Below are positions 52,904 through 61,924 of a stretch of 64,000 bases of DNA, one piece after another. This stretch comes from Nitrogeniibacter sp041600915. GTDB lineage: Bacteria; Pseudomonadota; Gammaproteobacteria; Burkholderiales; Rhodocyclaceae. Every line of letters starts with the position of its first letter. Within the stretch, counting starts at the first letter, position 1. The notes below the pieces were generated by a model. It did not search any database. It saw only the letters and a list, made by a program, of their open reading frames with translations, and was not told where the DNA came from. A program made the position numbers and the translations under genes. The stretch lies in the NCBI GenBank assembly GCA_041600915.1, contig JBFIJC010000001.1, positions 28,274-92,273 of the forward strand. Direction: 5' to 3'.

Positions 52904-54226
52904 ATGAAAGTTACGGTGATTGGTTCCGGCTATGTCGGCTTGGTGTCCGGCGCTTGCCTGGCGGACGTGGGCAATGATGTGCTGTGCCTCGATGTTGATC
53001 CGGCAAAGATCAAGATTCTCGAGGATGGCGGCATTCCCATTCATGAGCCGGGGCTGCTCGAGATCGTGCGCCGCAACGTCGAAGCGGGGCGTCTGTCCTT
53101 CACCACCGATGTCGAAAAAGCCGCTAAATGGGGTGTGACGCAATTCATCGCGGTCGGTACGCCACCGGACGAAGACGGTTCGGCTGACCTCAAATATGTG
53201 ATTGCCGCGGCCCGCAATATTGGTAAGCACATGGATGGCTACCGGGTGATCGTGGACAAGTCTACGGTGCCCGTGGGGACCGCCGACAAGGTACGTGCTG
53301 CGGTCGCCGAAGAGCTGGCCAAGCGTGGCAGCACGGTGGAATTCAGCGTGGTGTCGAACCCCGAGTTCCTGAAAGAGGGTGCGGCAATTGAGGACTTCAT
53401 GCGTCCGGACCGCATCGTGGTGGGCGCCGAAGAGCCGCAGGCCATCGAGCTGATGCGTCAGTTGTATGCGCCCTTCCAGCGCAATCACGATCGTCTGGTG
53501 TTCATGGATGTGCGCAGCGCGGAGCTCACCAAATACGCCGCCAACGCCATGCTGGCCACACGAATCAGTTTCATGAACGAACTGGCCAATCTGGCCGAGA
53601 CGCTGGGCGCCGACATTGAACTGGTCCGTCAGGGCATCGGTTCTGACCCGCGCATCGGCTGGCACTTTTTGTATGCCGGTTGTGGTTACGGCGGCTCGTG
53701 CTTCCCGAAAGATGTGAAAGCGCTGATCCGTACCGGCACCGAATACGGCCACGACCTCAAATTGCTGAGCGCCGTCGAGGCGGCCAATGAAATCCAAAAG
53801 CATGTGCTGGTGGAAAAGATCGTACGTCGCTTCGGCGAGGATTTGACCGGCCGGCATTTCGCGCTGTGGGGACTGGCTTTCAAACCGAACACCGACGACA
53901 TGCGCGATGCGCCGAGTCGCGTGATCATCCATGAGCTGTTCAAGCGTGGCGCGACCGTCGCGGCCTATGACCCGGTCGCGATGCAGGAAGCCGAGCGCAT
54001 TTTCGGTGACGAACCCCGCCTGAGCTACGCCGGTCGCCCCAAGAGCACGCTCGACAATGCCGACGCGCTGGTGATCGTCACCGAATGGAAGGAATTCCGC
54101 AGTCCCGATTTTGATGCCATCAAATCGCGCCTCAAGCAGCCGGTCATGTTCGACGGGCGCAACATGTACGATCCCGCGTTGATTCGCGCCGAAGGCATCG
54201 AATATTTCGGTATCGGACGCGGCTGA
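52904..54226 (+). CDS. ugd: UDP-glucose 6-dehydrogenase
   Basis: 440 residues from ATG 52904 with GAGG. NAD-binding MKVTVIGSGYVGLVSGA; catalytic Cys in YGGSCFPKD; Lys in ELTKYAANA. Makes UDP-glucuronate for surface polysaccharides or lipid A changes. Neighbours lapAB and hldA are envelope sugar genes. Confidence 0.95.
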   Translation: MKVTVIGSGYVGLVSGACLADVGNDVLCLDVDPAKIKILEDGGIPIHEPGLLEIVRRNVEAGRLSFTTDVEKAAKWGVTQFIAVGTPPDEDGSADLKYVIAAARNIGKHMDGYRVIVDKSTVPVGTADKVRAAVAEELAKRGSTVEFSVVSNPEFLKEGAAIEDFMRPDRIVVGAEEPQAIELMRQLYAPFQRNHDRLVFMDVRSAELTKYAANAMLATRISFMNELANLAETLGADIELVRQGIGSDPRIGWHFLYAGCGYGGSCFPKDVKALIRTGTEYGHDLKLLSAVEAANEIQKHVLVEKIVRRFGEDLTGRHFALWGLAFKPNTDDMRDAPSRVIIHELFKRGATVAAYDPVAMQEAERIFGDEPRLSYAGRPKSTLDNADALVIVTEWKEFRSPDFDAIKSRLKQPVMFDGRNMYDPALIRAEGIEYFGIGRG

Positions 54227-54227
54227 T

Positions 54228-55172
54228 ATGGGCGGTCGCGACCGTCTGCCCAAGACGTCTGCTGCGCGCATTCTGGTGGTCGGCGATGTGATGCTGGACC
54301 GCTACTGGTTTGGCGACGTCAGCCGGATTTCGCCAGAGGCGCCGGTCCCGGTGGTGCGTATGACGCGCGCCGAGGACCGCCCCGGCGGCGCCGCCAACGT
54401 GGCGCGCAACGCCTCGGCACTGGGCACGCAAGTGTCCTTGCTGTCGGTCGTCGGGAAAGATGAAGCGGCCGACAGTCTGGATCGTTTGCTTGCCGAATCG
54501 GCAGTGAATGCGCACCTGTTTCGCGACGACAGCGTTCAGACCACGCTCAAACTGCGAGTGATTGGCAGAAGTCAGCAGCTCTTGCGCATCGACTTCGAGC
54601 AGCGCCCCCAGGCCGAGGTGCTGGCGGCCAAGCTCGATACCTACAAGCAATTGCTGTCAGGCCATGATCTGGTGCTGATTTCCGATTACGACAAGGGCGC
54701 GCTGGATCACGTCGAAGTGATGATTCAGCTTGCCAAAGACGCCGGCAAGCCGGTGCTGGTCGACCCCAAGGGCGACGACTTTGCTCGCTATGCCGGCGCA
54801 ACGGTGCTGACGCCGAATCGGGGTGAGCTTCAAACGATTGTCGGCCGCTGGCGCTCCGAGGCCGACCTGGCCGCGCGTGTCGAGGCGCTACGTAAAGACT
54901 TGTCGCTCGGCGCCGTGCTGCTGACCCGCTCGGAAGAGGGCATGACGCTGTTCGACGAAAACGGCGTGAGTCATGAACCGACGCGCGCGCGAGAGGTCTT
55001 TGATGTGTCGGGTGCCGGCGATACCGTGATCGCGACCTTTGCGGTCATGCTCGCCTGCGGTCTCACCGCCCCGGATGCCATGCACTGGGCCAACCTCGCC
55101 GCCGGTGTTGTTGTTGGCAAGCTCGGTACCGCGGTGGTCTCGCTCGACGAACTGCGCGCAAGCGCTTCCTGA
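54228..55172 (+). CDS. hldA: D-glycero-beta-D-manno-heptose-7-phosphate kinase
   Basis: 314 residues, PfkB family. GDVMLDRYWFGDVSRISPEAP, GGAANVARNASALG and DVSGAGDTVIATF. Equivalent to the first domain of E. coli HldE; the nucleotidyltransferase half is absent, so HldC-type enzyme must be elsewhere. Makes heptose for LPS core. 1 nt gap after ugd. Confidence 0.92.
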   Translation: MGGRDRLPKTSAARILVVGDVMLDRYWFGDVSRISPEAPVPVVRMTRAEDRPGGAANVARNASALGTQVSLLSVVGKDEAADSLDRLLAESAVNAHLFRDDSVQTTLKLRVIGRSQQLLRIDFEQRPQAEVLAAKLDTYKQLLSGHDLVLISDYDKGALDHVEVMIQLAKDAGKPVLVDPKGDDFARYAGATVLTPNRGELQTIVGRWRSEADLAARVEALRKDLSLGAVLLTRSEEGMTLFDENGVSHEPTRAREVFDVSGAGDTVIATFAVMLACGLTAPDAMHWANLAAGVVVGKLGTAVVSLDELRASAS

Positions 55173-55197
55173 TTCCGCCCACTGACTGGACGCACGG

Positions 55198-56088
55198 ATG
55201 CAATTCAAAACCCTTGAAGACTATGTTGGCGAGACACCCCTGGTGCGCCTCAAGCGAATCAATGCCGGTGACGGCAATGTGATTCTCGCCAAGCTCGAGG
55301 GCAACAACCCCGCAGGGTCGGTCAAAGACCGGCCGGCAATGTCGATGATTCTGCGCGCCGAGGCGGCAGGTCGTATTCGCCCGGGCGATACGCTGATCGA
55401 AGCCACCAGTGGCAATACCGGCATTGCGCTGGCCATGGCGGCGGCGATTCGTGGCTACAAGATGATTCTGGTCATGCCCGAGAATCAGAGCATCGAGCGC
55501 CGGCAGACCATGCGTGCCTTTGGCGCTGAACTGATCCTGACGCCGAAAGCCGGCGGTATGGAAGTGGCGCGCGATATGGCGACCCGGATGCGCGACGACG
55601 GCGAAGGTGTAATCCTCGACCAGTTCGGCAATCCGGATAACCCGGAAGCGCACTTCGAGGGCACAGGCCCCGAGCTGTGGCGTCAGACCGGCGGGCAGAT
55701 TACGCACTTCGTCAGCTCCATGGGGACGACCGGCACCATCATGGGGACGTCGCGTTACCTCAAAGGGCAGAACGCGAAGATTCAGATCATCGGCTGCGAG
55801 CCCGCCGAGGGCGCGCAAATCCCCGGCATCCGGAAGTGGCCGGAAGCCTATCTGCCAACCATTTACGATGCCTCACGCGTTGACCGTATCGAGCCCGTCA
55901 CCCAGGCCGATGCCGAGGAGATGACCCGTCGGCTGGCGCGTGAAGAAGGCATTTTTGCCGGCATCTCTTCTGGCGGCGCCATGCATGTGGCCTTGCGAGT
56001 TGCCGCGCAAGTGAGCAATGCGGTGATCGTGAGCATTGTCTGTGACCGCGGCGATCGCTACTTGTCGACGGGTGTGTTCCCGGCCTGA
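55198..56088 (+). CDS. cysM: Cysteine synthase B
   Basis: 296 residues. KLEGNNPAGSVKDRPA has the PLP Lys; EATSGNTGIALAMAA is the substrate loop. The Arg-rich ISSGGAMHVALRVAA end fits CysM rather than CysK. Uses sulfide or thiosulfate with O-acetylserine. Follows hldA by 25 nt. Confidence 0.92.
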   Translation: MQFKTLEDYVGETPLVRLKRINAGDGNVILAKLEGNNPAGSVKDRPAMSMILRAEAAGRIRPGDTLIEATSGNTGIALAMAAAIRGYKMILVMPENQSIERRQTMRAFGAELILTPKAGGMEVARDMATRMRDDGEGVILDQFGNPDNPEAHFEGTGPELWRQTGGQITHFVSSMGTTGTIMGTSRYLKGQNAKIQIIGCEPAEGAQIPGIRKWPEAYLPTIYDASRVDRIEPVTQADAEEMTRRLAREEGIFAGISSGGAMHVALRVAAQVSNAVIVSIVCDRGDRYLSTGVFPA

Positions 56089-56092
56089 GCGC

Positions 56093-58060
56093 ATGCGCTG
56101 GCGGCGCGCGTCGGCGTGGGGCGCGGCGCTGCTCTTTTGGGGCGCGTCGGCCTGGGCCGGTTTACAGCTCGACATCCATCAGCTTGACCATCCCAGCTTT
56201 TCTGCGCGCGGCGTGCGTCTGCAACTGGACGGCACCGCCGGGCAGATTCGACTCGACCACCTCTCCGCCGCCGGCCGGCAATGGCAGGGCGTGCAGCTCG
56301 ACTGCCGACGCCTGCAACTGGACGATGGGCGCATCCGGTGTGCCGATGCGCGTGTCCGTGGTGTGCCCGAGCTGGTCGATGCGCGGCTGTATCTCGATTT
56401 TTCGACGAAGTCCCGTTCTGGCCGCCTCGTCGCCGATCTCCCGGGCAACGCACGTGTGACCGCTTCGCTGGCGGCTAATGCGGCGATCAATCTGGTCTTT
56501 GAACACCTGCCGGTGGCGATGCTCGATCGTGTCTGGCCGGCCTCGGTTCAGTGGCAGCCGGTGGGTGCCTTGAGCGGGCGGGCGGACTTTGACGGGCGCC
56601 ATCTCAGCGTCTCAGCGACGCTGGAAAACGCCGGGTTTTCGGACGCCTCGGGTAGCCATGCCGCCGAAGCCTTGGCTGGCAACGTCGAGCTGAAGGCGGC
56701 ACGCCATGCCGATGCATGGCGCTGGGATCTGCGTGCGACCTGGAAGGCCGGCGGCGTGTTCTGGGATCCGGTGTTCGTGTCGCCGGGCATTTCAGTGAGC
56801 GCCGAAGGCGAGCTTTCGGACCGGCACATCGACGTTTTCTCTTCACGCATTGAAGCACCTGGCTTGGCGCACATCACGGGGCGGGGGCGCGCTGACATCG
56901 CCAGCCGTCAGATCATTGATGCGGAGCTGTCGGTCAGCCGCGCTGATCTCGCGGTGGTGGTGCCGCAGTTTGTGTTGCCGGTGGTGGCGCCGGCGCAAAC
57001 CGAGCGCTGGCAGGTGGCGGGCTGGGCCGATGTGAGCGCGCGGTGGCGGGGCGGCCAGCTTCAGGGCGTCGACATCGGTCTTGATCAAGTCGGCTTTGCG
57101 TATCTGGGCCAGCGCTTCCGCGTCGGGCCCTTGTCGGGCACGCTGCCATGGCACCGTGATGGGCCTGCAAACGGATATCTCCTGGTGGATGGGCTGCATT
57201 GGCAAAAACTTGATTTCGACCCGTTCACGCTTGAGATGGCGGTCGATCAGGGGCGGATCGAGGTCGCGCCGGCGCGACTGCCGGTGCTCGACGGGGCGGT
57301 CATTGTCGATCGCCTGACCGTGTCGCAAACCGAGGAGGGATGGCAAGGCCAGGGCGGGTTCTTCATGGAGCCGATCTCAATGCGGGCCTTGACTGCCGCG
57401 CTCGATCTGCCGGAGATGGTCGGCACTTTGTCGGCATCGATTCCCGGGCTGATCGTGACCCCCCGCCGTGCCGCGCTCGATGGTGCGCTGGTCATCGCCT
57501 TGTTTGATGGCTATGTGCAGGCCACCGGTCTGGAGGTGGTAGAGCCTTTCGGGCTGCTGCCGCGTCTGCGCGCCAATGTGGTGGCGGAGCATCTGGACAT
57601 GGCGCAACTGACCGAGACTTTCTCGTTTGGCGCGGTCAGCGGTTTTATCGATCTGAGCTTGAACGATCTGCAGATGGCTGCCTGGAAGCCGGTGCGATTC
57701 GATGCTTTGGCGCGGAGCACGCCGGGGGATTACCGGCGGCGGATCAGTCAGCGTGCGGTCGAGCACATTACGGCGCTCGGCGGGCCGAGTGCAAGCGCCG
57801 CCATACAGCGCAGCTTTTTGCAGTTTTTCAACGATTTTGGCTACCGGGAAATCGGGGTCGGCTGCCGGCTCGCCAAGGGCGTATGCCAGATGCAAGGGGT
57901 TGAGGGTCCAGGTGCCGACGCGGCGCCGTTCACCATCGTGCGCGGCGGCGGCATCCCGGCGCTTAACGTCATCGGCTACAATCGGCGCGTGAATTGGGAC
58001 GAGCTGATCGCGCGCGTCAAGGCGGCAATCGCCAGTGACGCGGCGCCGGTCATCAAGTGA
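56093..58060 (+). CDS. ydbH: YdbH-like intermembrane lipid transport protein
   Basis: 655 residues with N-terminal signal anchor (about 5-24, SAWGAALLFWGASAWA) and a long beta-strand region with AsmA-like pattern. The final part (NVIGYNRRVNWDELIARVKAAI) matches the YdbH end. With YnbE it forms a bridge between inner and outer membranes for phospholipids. About 220 residues shorter than E. coli YdbH. ynbE and ydbL follow at once. Confidence 0.85.
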   Translation: MRWRRASAWGAALLFWGASAWAGLQLDIHQLDHPSFSARGVRLQLDGTAGQIRLDHLSAAGRQWQGVQLDCRRLQLDDGRIRCADARVRGVPELVDARLYLDFSTKSRSGRLVADLPGNARVTASLAANAAINLVFEHLPVAMLDRVWPASVQWQPVGALSGRADFDGRHLSVSATLENAGFSDASGSHAAEALAGNVELKAARHADAWRWDLRATWKAGGVFWDPVFVSPGISVSAEGELSDRHIDVFSSRIEAPGLAHITGRGRADIASRQIIDAELSVSRADLAVVVPQFVLPVVAPAQTERWQVAGWADVSARWRGGQLQGVDIGLDQVGFAYLGQRFRVGPLSGTLPWHRDGPANGYLLVDGLHWQKLDFDPFTLEMAVDQGRIEVAPARLPVLDGAVIVDRLTVSQTEEGWQGQGGFFMEPISMRALTAALDLPEMVGTLSASIPGLIVTPRRAALDGALVIALFDGYVQATGLEVVEPFGLLPRLRANVVAEHLDMAQLTETFSFGAVSGFIDLSLNDLQMAAWKPVRFDALARSTPGDYRRRISQRAVEHITALGGPSASAAIQRSFLQFFNDFGYREIGVGCRLAKGVCQMQGVEGPGADAAPFTIVRGGGIPALNVIGYNRRVNWDELIARVKAAIASDAAPVIK

Positions 58061-58068
58061 GGACAGAC

Positions 58069-58248
58069 ATGAAACCGGTATCGAGATGGGCCGCGATGAT
58101 TGCATTCAGCCTGAGCATGGCTGGCTGTGTGACGATCAATATCTATTTCCCGGCGGCAGCGGCAGAGAAGGCCGCTGACCGGATCATCGATGAAGTCTGG
58201 CAGCTCAAGCCGGATGCCGTCACCAAAGAAGGAGCGCCCAGCCGATGA
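58069..58248 (+). CDS. ynbE: YnbE-family lipoprotein
   Basis: 59 residues from ATG 58069 with GAGG at 6 nt; an in-frame GTG at 58057 is the alternative. Lipobox SMAGC; then VTINIYFPAAAAEKAADRIIDEVW, the YnbE signature. Outer-membrane partner that extends the YdbH beta structure. Overlaps ydbL by 4 nt. Confidence 0.9.
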   Translation: MKPVSRWAAMIAFSLSMAGCVTINIYFPAAAAEKAADRIIDEVWQLKPDAVTKEGAPSR

Positions 58249-58658
58249 AAGCCGCATGGAAGACACTTTTTGTTGCGAGTCTGCTCACCGCGACGCTGGC
58301 CACGGCGCAGGGGAATCTCGAAGTCAATACGCCTGCCATTGCTGCGATCAAGTCGTCGATGTCGCAGCGGCACGCGCAGCTGGCACCGCTCTATGCCTCC
58401 GGCGCGGTGGGTCTGAAATCTGACGGCTCGCTTGCCGTACATGATGCGAATGCTGTGCCATTGGCGCAGCGTGGCAAGCTCAATGCGCTGGTGGCCGCCG
58501 AGAACAACGACCGTACCGCGCTCTACCGCGAAATCGCCACGGCCAACGGGCACCCCGAGTGGGCGGCCGACATTCGCAACACCTTCGCGCAGCGCTGGAT
58601 CGACAAGGCGCCCGGTGGCTGGTGGGTAGAGGGTGCGCAAGGCTGGGCGCGCAAGTGA
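58245..58658 (+). CDS. ydbL: YdbL-family periplasmic protein
   Basis: 137 residues. Signal peptide 1-21 (LFVASLLTATLATAQ). NTPAIAAIKSSMSQRHAQLAPLYASGAVG is the DUF1318 core. Thought to regulate or chaperone YdbH-YnbE assembly. Stop overlaps the exonuclease GTG. Confidence 0.9.
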   Translation: MKAAWKTLFVASLLTATLATAQGNLEVNTPAIAAIKSSMSQRHAQLAPLYASGAVGLKSDGSLAVHDANAVPLAQRGKLNALVAAENNDRTALYREIATANGHPEWAADIRNTFAQRWIDKAPGGWWVEGAQGWARK

Positions 58659-59446
58659 GCGCTGTCCTCATCTTCGATATCGAGACGATTCCCGATGTGG
58701 CCGGGCTGCGTCGTTTGCACGATCTGCCCGAGGATCTCGCCGACGATGAAGTCGCAGAGCTCGCCATGCAGCGGCGTCGCGCCGCGACCGGCAACGATTT
58801 TCTGCCGCACTATCTGCAGCGCATCGTCACCATTTCCTGCGTTTTTCGCGATGCGGCGCATTTCAAGGTGTTTTCGCTCTCCGAGCCTGATTCGGATGAA
58901 GCGGGCATCATCCAGCGCTTCTTCGATGGCATCGAGCGCTTCACGCCACAAATTGTTTCATGGAATGGTGGCGGATTTGATCTGCCAGTGCTTCACTACC
59001 GAGGCCTGTTGCATGGCGTTAGCGCGCCGCGCTACTGGGAAATGGGTGAAGGCGATGCGCGGGACGCGCGCGATTTCAAGTGGAATAACTACATCAGCCG
59101 CTATCACAGCCGGCATCTCGATTTGATGGACTTGCTGGCCTTGTATCAGCCGCGGGCCAACGCGCCGCTGGATGTGCTGGCCAAGCTGATGGGCTTTCCT
59201 GGCAAGCTCGGCATGGATGGCTCCGCCGTCTGGGGGGCTTACCGGGACGGGCGGATTGCCGAAATCCGGGACTACTGCGAGACCGACGTCGTTAACACCT
59301 ATCTGGTCTACTTGCGCTTTCAGCGCATGCGCGGGGTCATGCTGGCGGAAGAGTACGAGGCGGAACTCGCGGTGGTGCGCAATGCGCTGAAATCAATCGG
59401 CGCGCCGCACTGGGAAGCCTTTCTTGCGCAGTGGCCCGAGTCATAA
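58655..59446 (+). CDS. 3'-5' exonuclease, PolB-like
   Basis: 263 residues, GTG start at the ydbL stop (GTGA). VLIFDIETIPD is exonuclease motif I (D, E); WNGGGFDLPVL motif II; YCETDVVNTYLVY motif III. Stand-alone exonuclease related to the proofreading domain of family B polymerases. Function in repair or RNA turnover not known. Confidence 0.85.
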   Translation: MSAVLIFDIETIPDVAGLRRLHDLPEDLADDEVAELAMQRRRAATGNDFLPHYLQRIVTISCVFRDAAHFKVFSLSEPDSDEAGIIQRFFDGIERFTPQIVSWNGGGFDLPVLHYRGLLHGVSAPRYWEMGEGDARDARDFKWNNYISRYHSRHLDLMDLLALYQPRANAPLDVLAKLMGFPGKLGMDGSAVWGAYRDGRIAEIRDYCETDVVNTYLVYLRFQRMRGVMLAEEYEAELAVVRNALKSIGAPHWEAFLAQWPES

Positions 59447-59471
59447 GGTTTTTAAGGGAGCACGGAACACG

Positions 59472-59714
59472 ATGGGAATACTCTGGGCGATTCTGATTGG
59501 TCTGATCGTTGGGGTGGTGGCGAAGTTTCTGCACCCGGGCAAAGAGAATCTTGGGTTGGTGATGACCGCGCTGCTGGGCATCGCCGGTTCGATGGTCGCC
59601 AGCTTCGGTGGCCAGGTGCTTGGCTTCTATCGTGCAGGGCAGGGCGCCGGCTTTTTCGGGGCTTTGATCGGTGCGGTTTTGATTTTGTTTGTCTACACAC
59701 GAATTAAGCGTTGA
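59472..59714 (+). CDS. GlsB/YeaQ/YmgE-family membrane protein
   Basis: 80 residues from ATG 59472. Three hydrophobic helices rich in Gly (ILWAILIGLIVGVVAKFL, ALLGIAGSMVASFGG, GFFGALIGAVLILFVY). Small stress-linked membrane family; molecular function unknown. Confidence 0.88.
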   Translation: MGILWAILIGLIVGVVAKFLHPGKENLGLVMTALLGIAGSMVASFGGQVLGFYRAGQGAGFFGALIGAVLILFVYTRIKR

Positions 59715-59720
59715 AAGTAT

Positions 59721-59748
59721 TTGACAGCTGATTGGGTTCGGCTATAAT
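59721..59748 (+). promoter_or_regulatory. Strong promoter of tRNA-Val (and thrS leader)
   Basis: TTGACA (59721-59726), 16-nt spacer, TATAAT (59743-59748): both hexamers are consensus. Confidence 0.9.
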
Positions 59749-59759
59749 TCGGCCTCCTT

Positions 59760-59836
59760 AGGCGCGTAGCTCAGCTGGTTAGAGCACCACCTTGACATGG
59801 TGGGGGTCGTTGGTTCGAGTCCAATCGCGCCTACCA
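59760..59836 (+). tRNA. tRNA-Val (GAC)
   Basis: 77 nt with encoded CCA. Acceptor AGGCGCG / CGCGCCT, anticodon GAC in CTTGACATG, T arm GGTTCGAGTCC. Confidence 0.97.
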
Positions 59837-59858
59837 AACATCTAAGGAGCGCATCGTC

Positions 59859-59894
59859 GTGGCTTTCCGAACTTGCACCGGTTGCACTAACTGA
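59859..59894 (+). CDS. Candidate thrS leader peptide (11 aa)
   Basis: GTG start with AAGGAG 9 nt upstream, then VAFRTCTGCTN and TGA. Three of eleven codons are Thr and two are Cys. It begins 22 nt after tRNA-Val, and a strong terminator (59931-59962) lies between it and thrS. This is the layout of ribosome-mediated attenuation. Its shortness makes chance possible. Confidence 0.4.
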   Translation: MAFRTCTGCTN

Positions 59895-59930
59895 ACAGGT
59901 CGAGTTTCACGACGTTTGCGTTGCGAACGA

Positions 59931-59962
59931 AAAAAGTGCGGCTCAGACCGCACTTTTTTTTT
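59931..59962 (+). terminator. Terminator/attenuator ahead of thrS
   Basis: Stem AAAAAGTGCGG / CCGCACTTTTT (59931-59941 with 59948-59958), loop CTCAGA, nine T. It ends the tRNA-Val transcript and may be an attenuator for thrS. Confidence 0.9.
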
Positions 59963-59980
59963 GTCTCAAAGGATTGAGTC

Positions 59981-61897
59981 ATGCCGAAGATCACGCTCCC
60001 CGACGGTTCCGTTCGAAGTTACGAGCAGCCGGTGACCGTCCTTGAAGTTGCCGCCTCCATCGGCGAAGGGCTGGCGCGTGCAGCGTTGGCCGGCAAGGTC
60101 GATGGCCTTGTTGTCGATGTGTCTCATCAAATGGATGCTGACGCAGCGCTGAGCATCATCACCGCAAAAGACCCCGACGGCCTCGAAGTCATCCGCCACT
60201 CGACCGCCCATCTGCTGGCCTATGCCGTCAAGGAGTTGTATCCGGAAGCGCAGGTCACCATCGGTCCGGTGATCGAAAACGGCTTCTACTACGACTTTTC
60301 CTACGCACGCCCCTTCACGCCCGAAGATCTGACCAAGATCGAGGCGCGCATGCGCGAGCTCGCCAAAAAAGACCTGCCCGTCGTGCGCGAAGTCTGGCAG
60401 CGCGATGATGCCGTGGCCTTCTTCAAGTCCATCGGCGAAAACTACAAAGCCGAGATCATCGCCTCGATTCCGCAGGATCAGGACGTTTCGCTCTACCGTG
60501 AGGGCGACTTCGTCGACCTGTGCCGCGGCCCGCACGTGCCGTCCACCGGCAAGCTGAAGGTCTTCAAGCTGATGAAGCTCGCGGGCGCCTACTGGCGTGG
60601 CGATTCGAAGAACGAGATGTTGCAGCGGATTTACGGTACGGCCTGGGCCAGCAAGGATGACCAGGCCAACTACCTGCATGTGCTTGAAGAGGCTGAAAAG
60701 CGCGATCACCGCAAAATCGGCAAGCAGCTCGACCTGTTTCACCTGCAGGACGAGGCGCCGGGCATGGTGTTCTGGCACCCGCTGGGCTGGACGCTGTGGC
60801 AGCAAATTGAGCAGTACATGCGCAGTACGCTGAACGAGGCGGGCTATCAGGAGGTGAAGACCCCCTTCATGATGGATCGCGTGCTGTGGGAGCGCTCAGG
60901 GCACTGGGAAAACTACCGCGAGAACATGTTCACCACCGAGTCGGAAAAGCGCGATTACGCGATCAAGCCGATGAACTGCCCCGGTCATGTGGAGATTTTC
61001 AATCACGGCCTGCACTCGTATCGCGATCTGCCGCTGCGTCTGGCCGAATTCGGCTCCTGCCACCGTAACGAACCGTCGGGCGCGCTTCACGGCCTGATGC
61101 GTGTGCGCGGCTTTGTGCAGGACGATGCTCACATTTTCTGCACCGAAGACCAGGTGGTCTCCGAAGTGCGGGACTTCAATGAATTGCTGATGCGCGTCTA
61201 TCGCGACTTCGGTTTTGCCGAAGTGGACGTCAAGCTCTCGCTCCGCCCTGAAAAGCGCGCCGGCACCGATGCGGTCTGGGATAAGGCCGAAGACGGTTTG
61301 CGCGAAGCGCTGGCGTCCTCCGGGGTGACCTGGGAAGAGCTTCCGGGTGAGGGGGCGTTCTATGGCCCGAAGATCGAATACCACATCAAGGACGCGCTTG
61401 GCCGTTCCTGGCAGTGCGGCACCATGCAGCTCGATTTCGTGCTGCCTGAGCGCCTGGACGCCGAGTATGTGACCGAAGGAAACAGCCGCGCACGCCCGGT
61501 CATGCTGCATCGCGCCATTCTGGGTTCGATGGAGCGTTTCATCGGCATCCTGATCGAAAACCACGCCGGTCATTTCCCGTTTTGGCTCGCGCCGGTTCAG
61601 GCCGTTGCGATGAATATCTCCGATCCGCAGTCGGACTATGTAAAATCAGTGACAAGCCGGCTGCAGAAAGCCGGTTTCCGGGTCGTTTCAGATTTGCGGA
61701 ACGAGAAAATTACATATAAAATCCGCGAACATAGCGTACGCCGCCTGCCCTATCAGCTTGTCATCGGTGACAAGGAAAAAGAGGCAGGTTTGGTTGCCGT
61801 GCGTGCCCGAGGCGGTCAAGACCTCGGTCAAATGTCCCTCGATTCATTGATCGAGCGTTGGCAGCGTGAAGTTCTTACGCGCGCCGGCATGGACTGA
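59981..61897 (+). CDS. thrS: Threonyl-tRNA synthetase
   Basis: 638 residues. TGS domain 1-60, editing domain with HSTAHLLAYAVKELYPEA, catalytic core with MNCPGHVEIF (zinc Cys), HRNEPSGALHGLMRVRGF (motif 2), anticodon domain with VGDKEKEAG at the end. AAGGA precedes ATG. Charges tRNA-Thr and clears mischarged Ser. First gene of thrS-infC-rpmI-rplT-pheS. Confidence 0.97.
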   Translation: MPKITLPDGSVRSYEQPVTVLEVAASIGEGLARAALAGKVDGLVVDVSHQMDADAALSIITAKDPDGLEVIRHSTAHLLAYAVKELYPEAQVTIGPVIENGFYYDFSYARPFTPEDLTKIEARMRELAKKDLPVVREVWQRDDAVAFFKSIGENYKAEIIASIPQDQDVSLYREGDFVDLCRGPHVPSTGKLKVFKLMKLAGAYWRGDSKNEMLQRIYGTAWASKDDQANYLHVLEEAEKRDHRKIGKQLDLFHLQDEAPGMVFWHPLGWTLWQQIEQYMRSTLNEAGYQEVKTPFMMDRVLWERSGHWENYRENMFTTESEKRDYAIKPMNCPGHVEIFNHGLHSYRDLPLRLAEFGSCHRNEPSGALHGLMRVRGFVQDDAHIFCTEDQVVSEVRDFNELLMRVYRDFGFAEVDVKLSLRPEKRAGTDAVWDKAEDGLREALASSGVTWEELPGEGAFYGPKIEYHIKDALGRSWQCGTMQLDFVLPERLDAEYVTEGNSRARPVMLHRAILGSMERFIGILIENHAGHFPFWLAPVQAVAMNISDPQSDYVKSVTSRLQKAGFRVVSDLRNEKITYKIREHSVRRLPYQLVIGDKEKEAGLVAVRARGGQDLGQMSLDSLIERWQREVLTRAGMD

Positions 61898-61924
61898 TTT
61901 TGTTCGAATTTGGAGAGTTGAACC

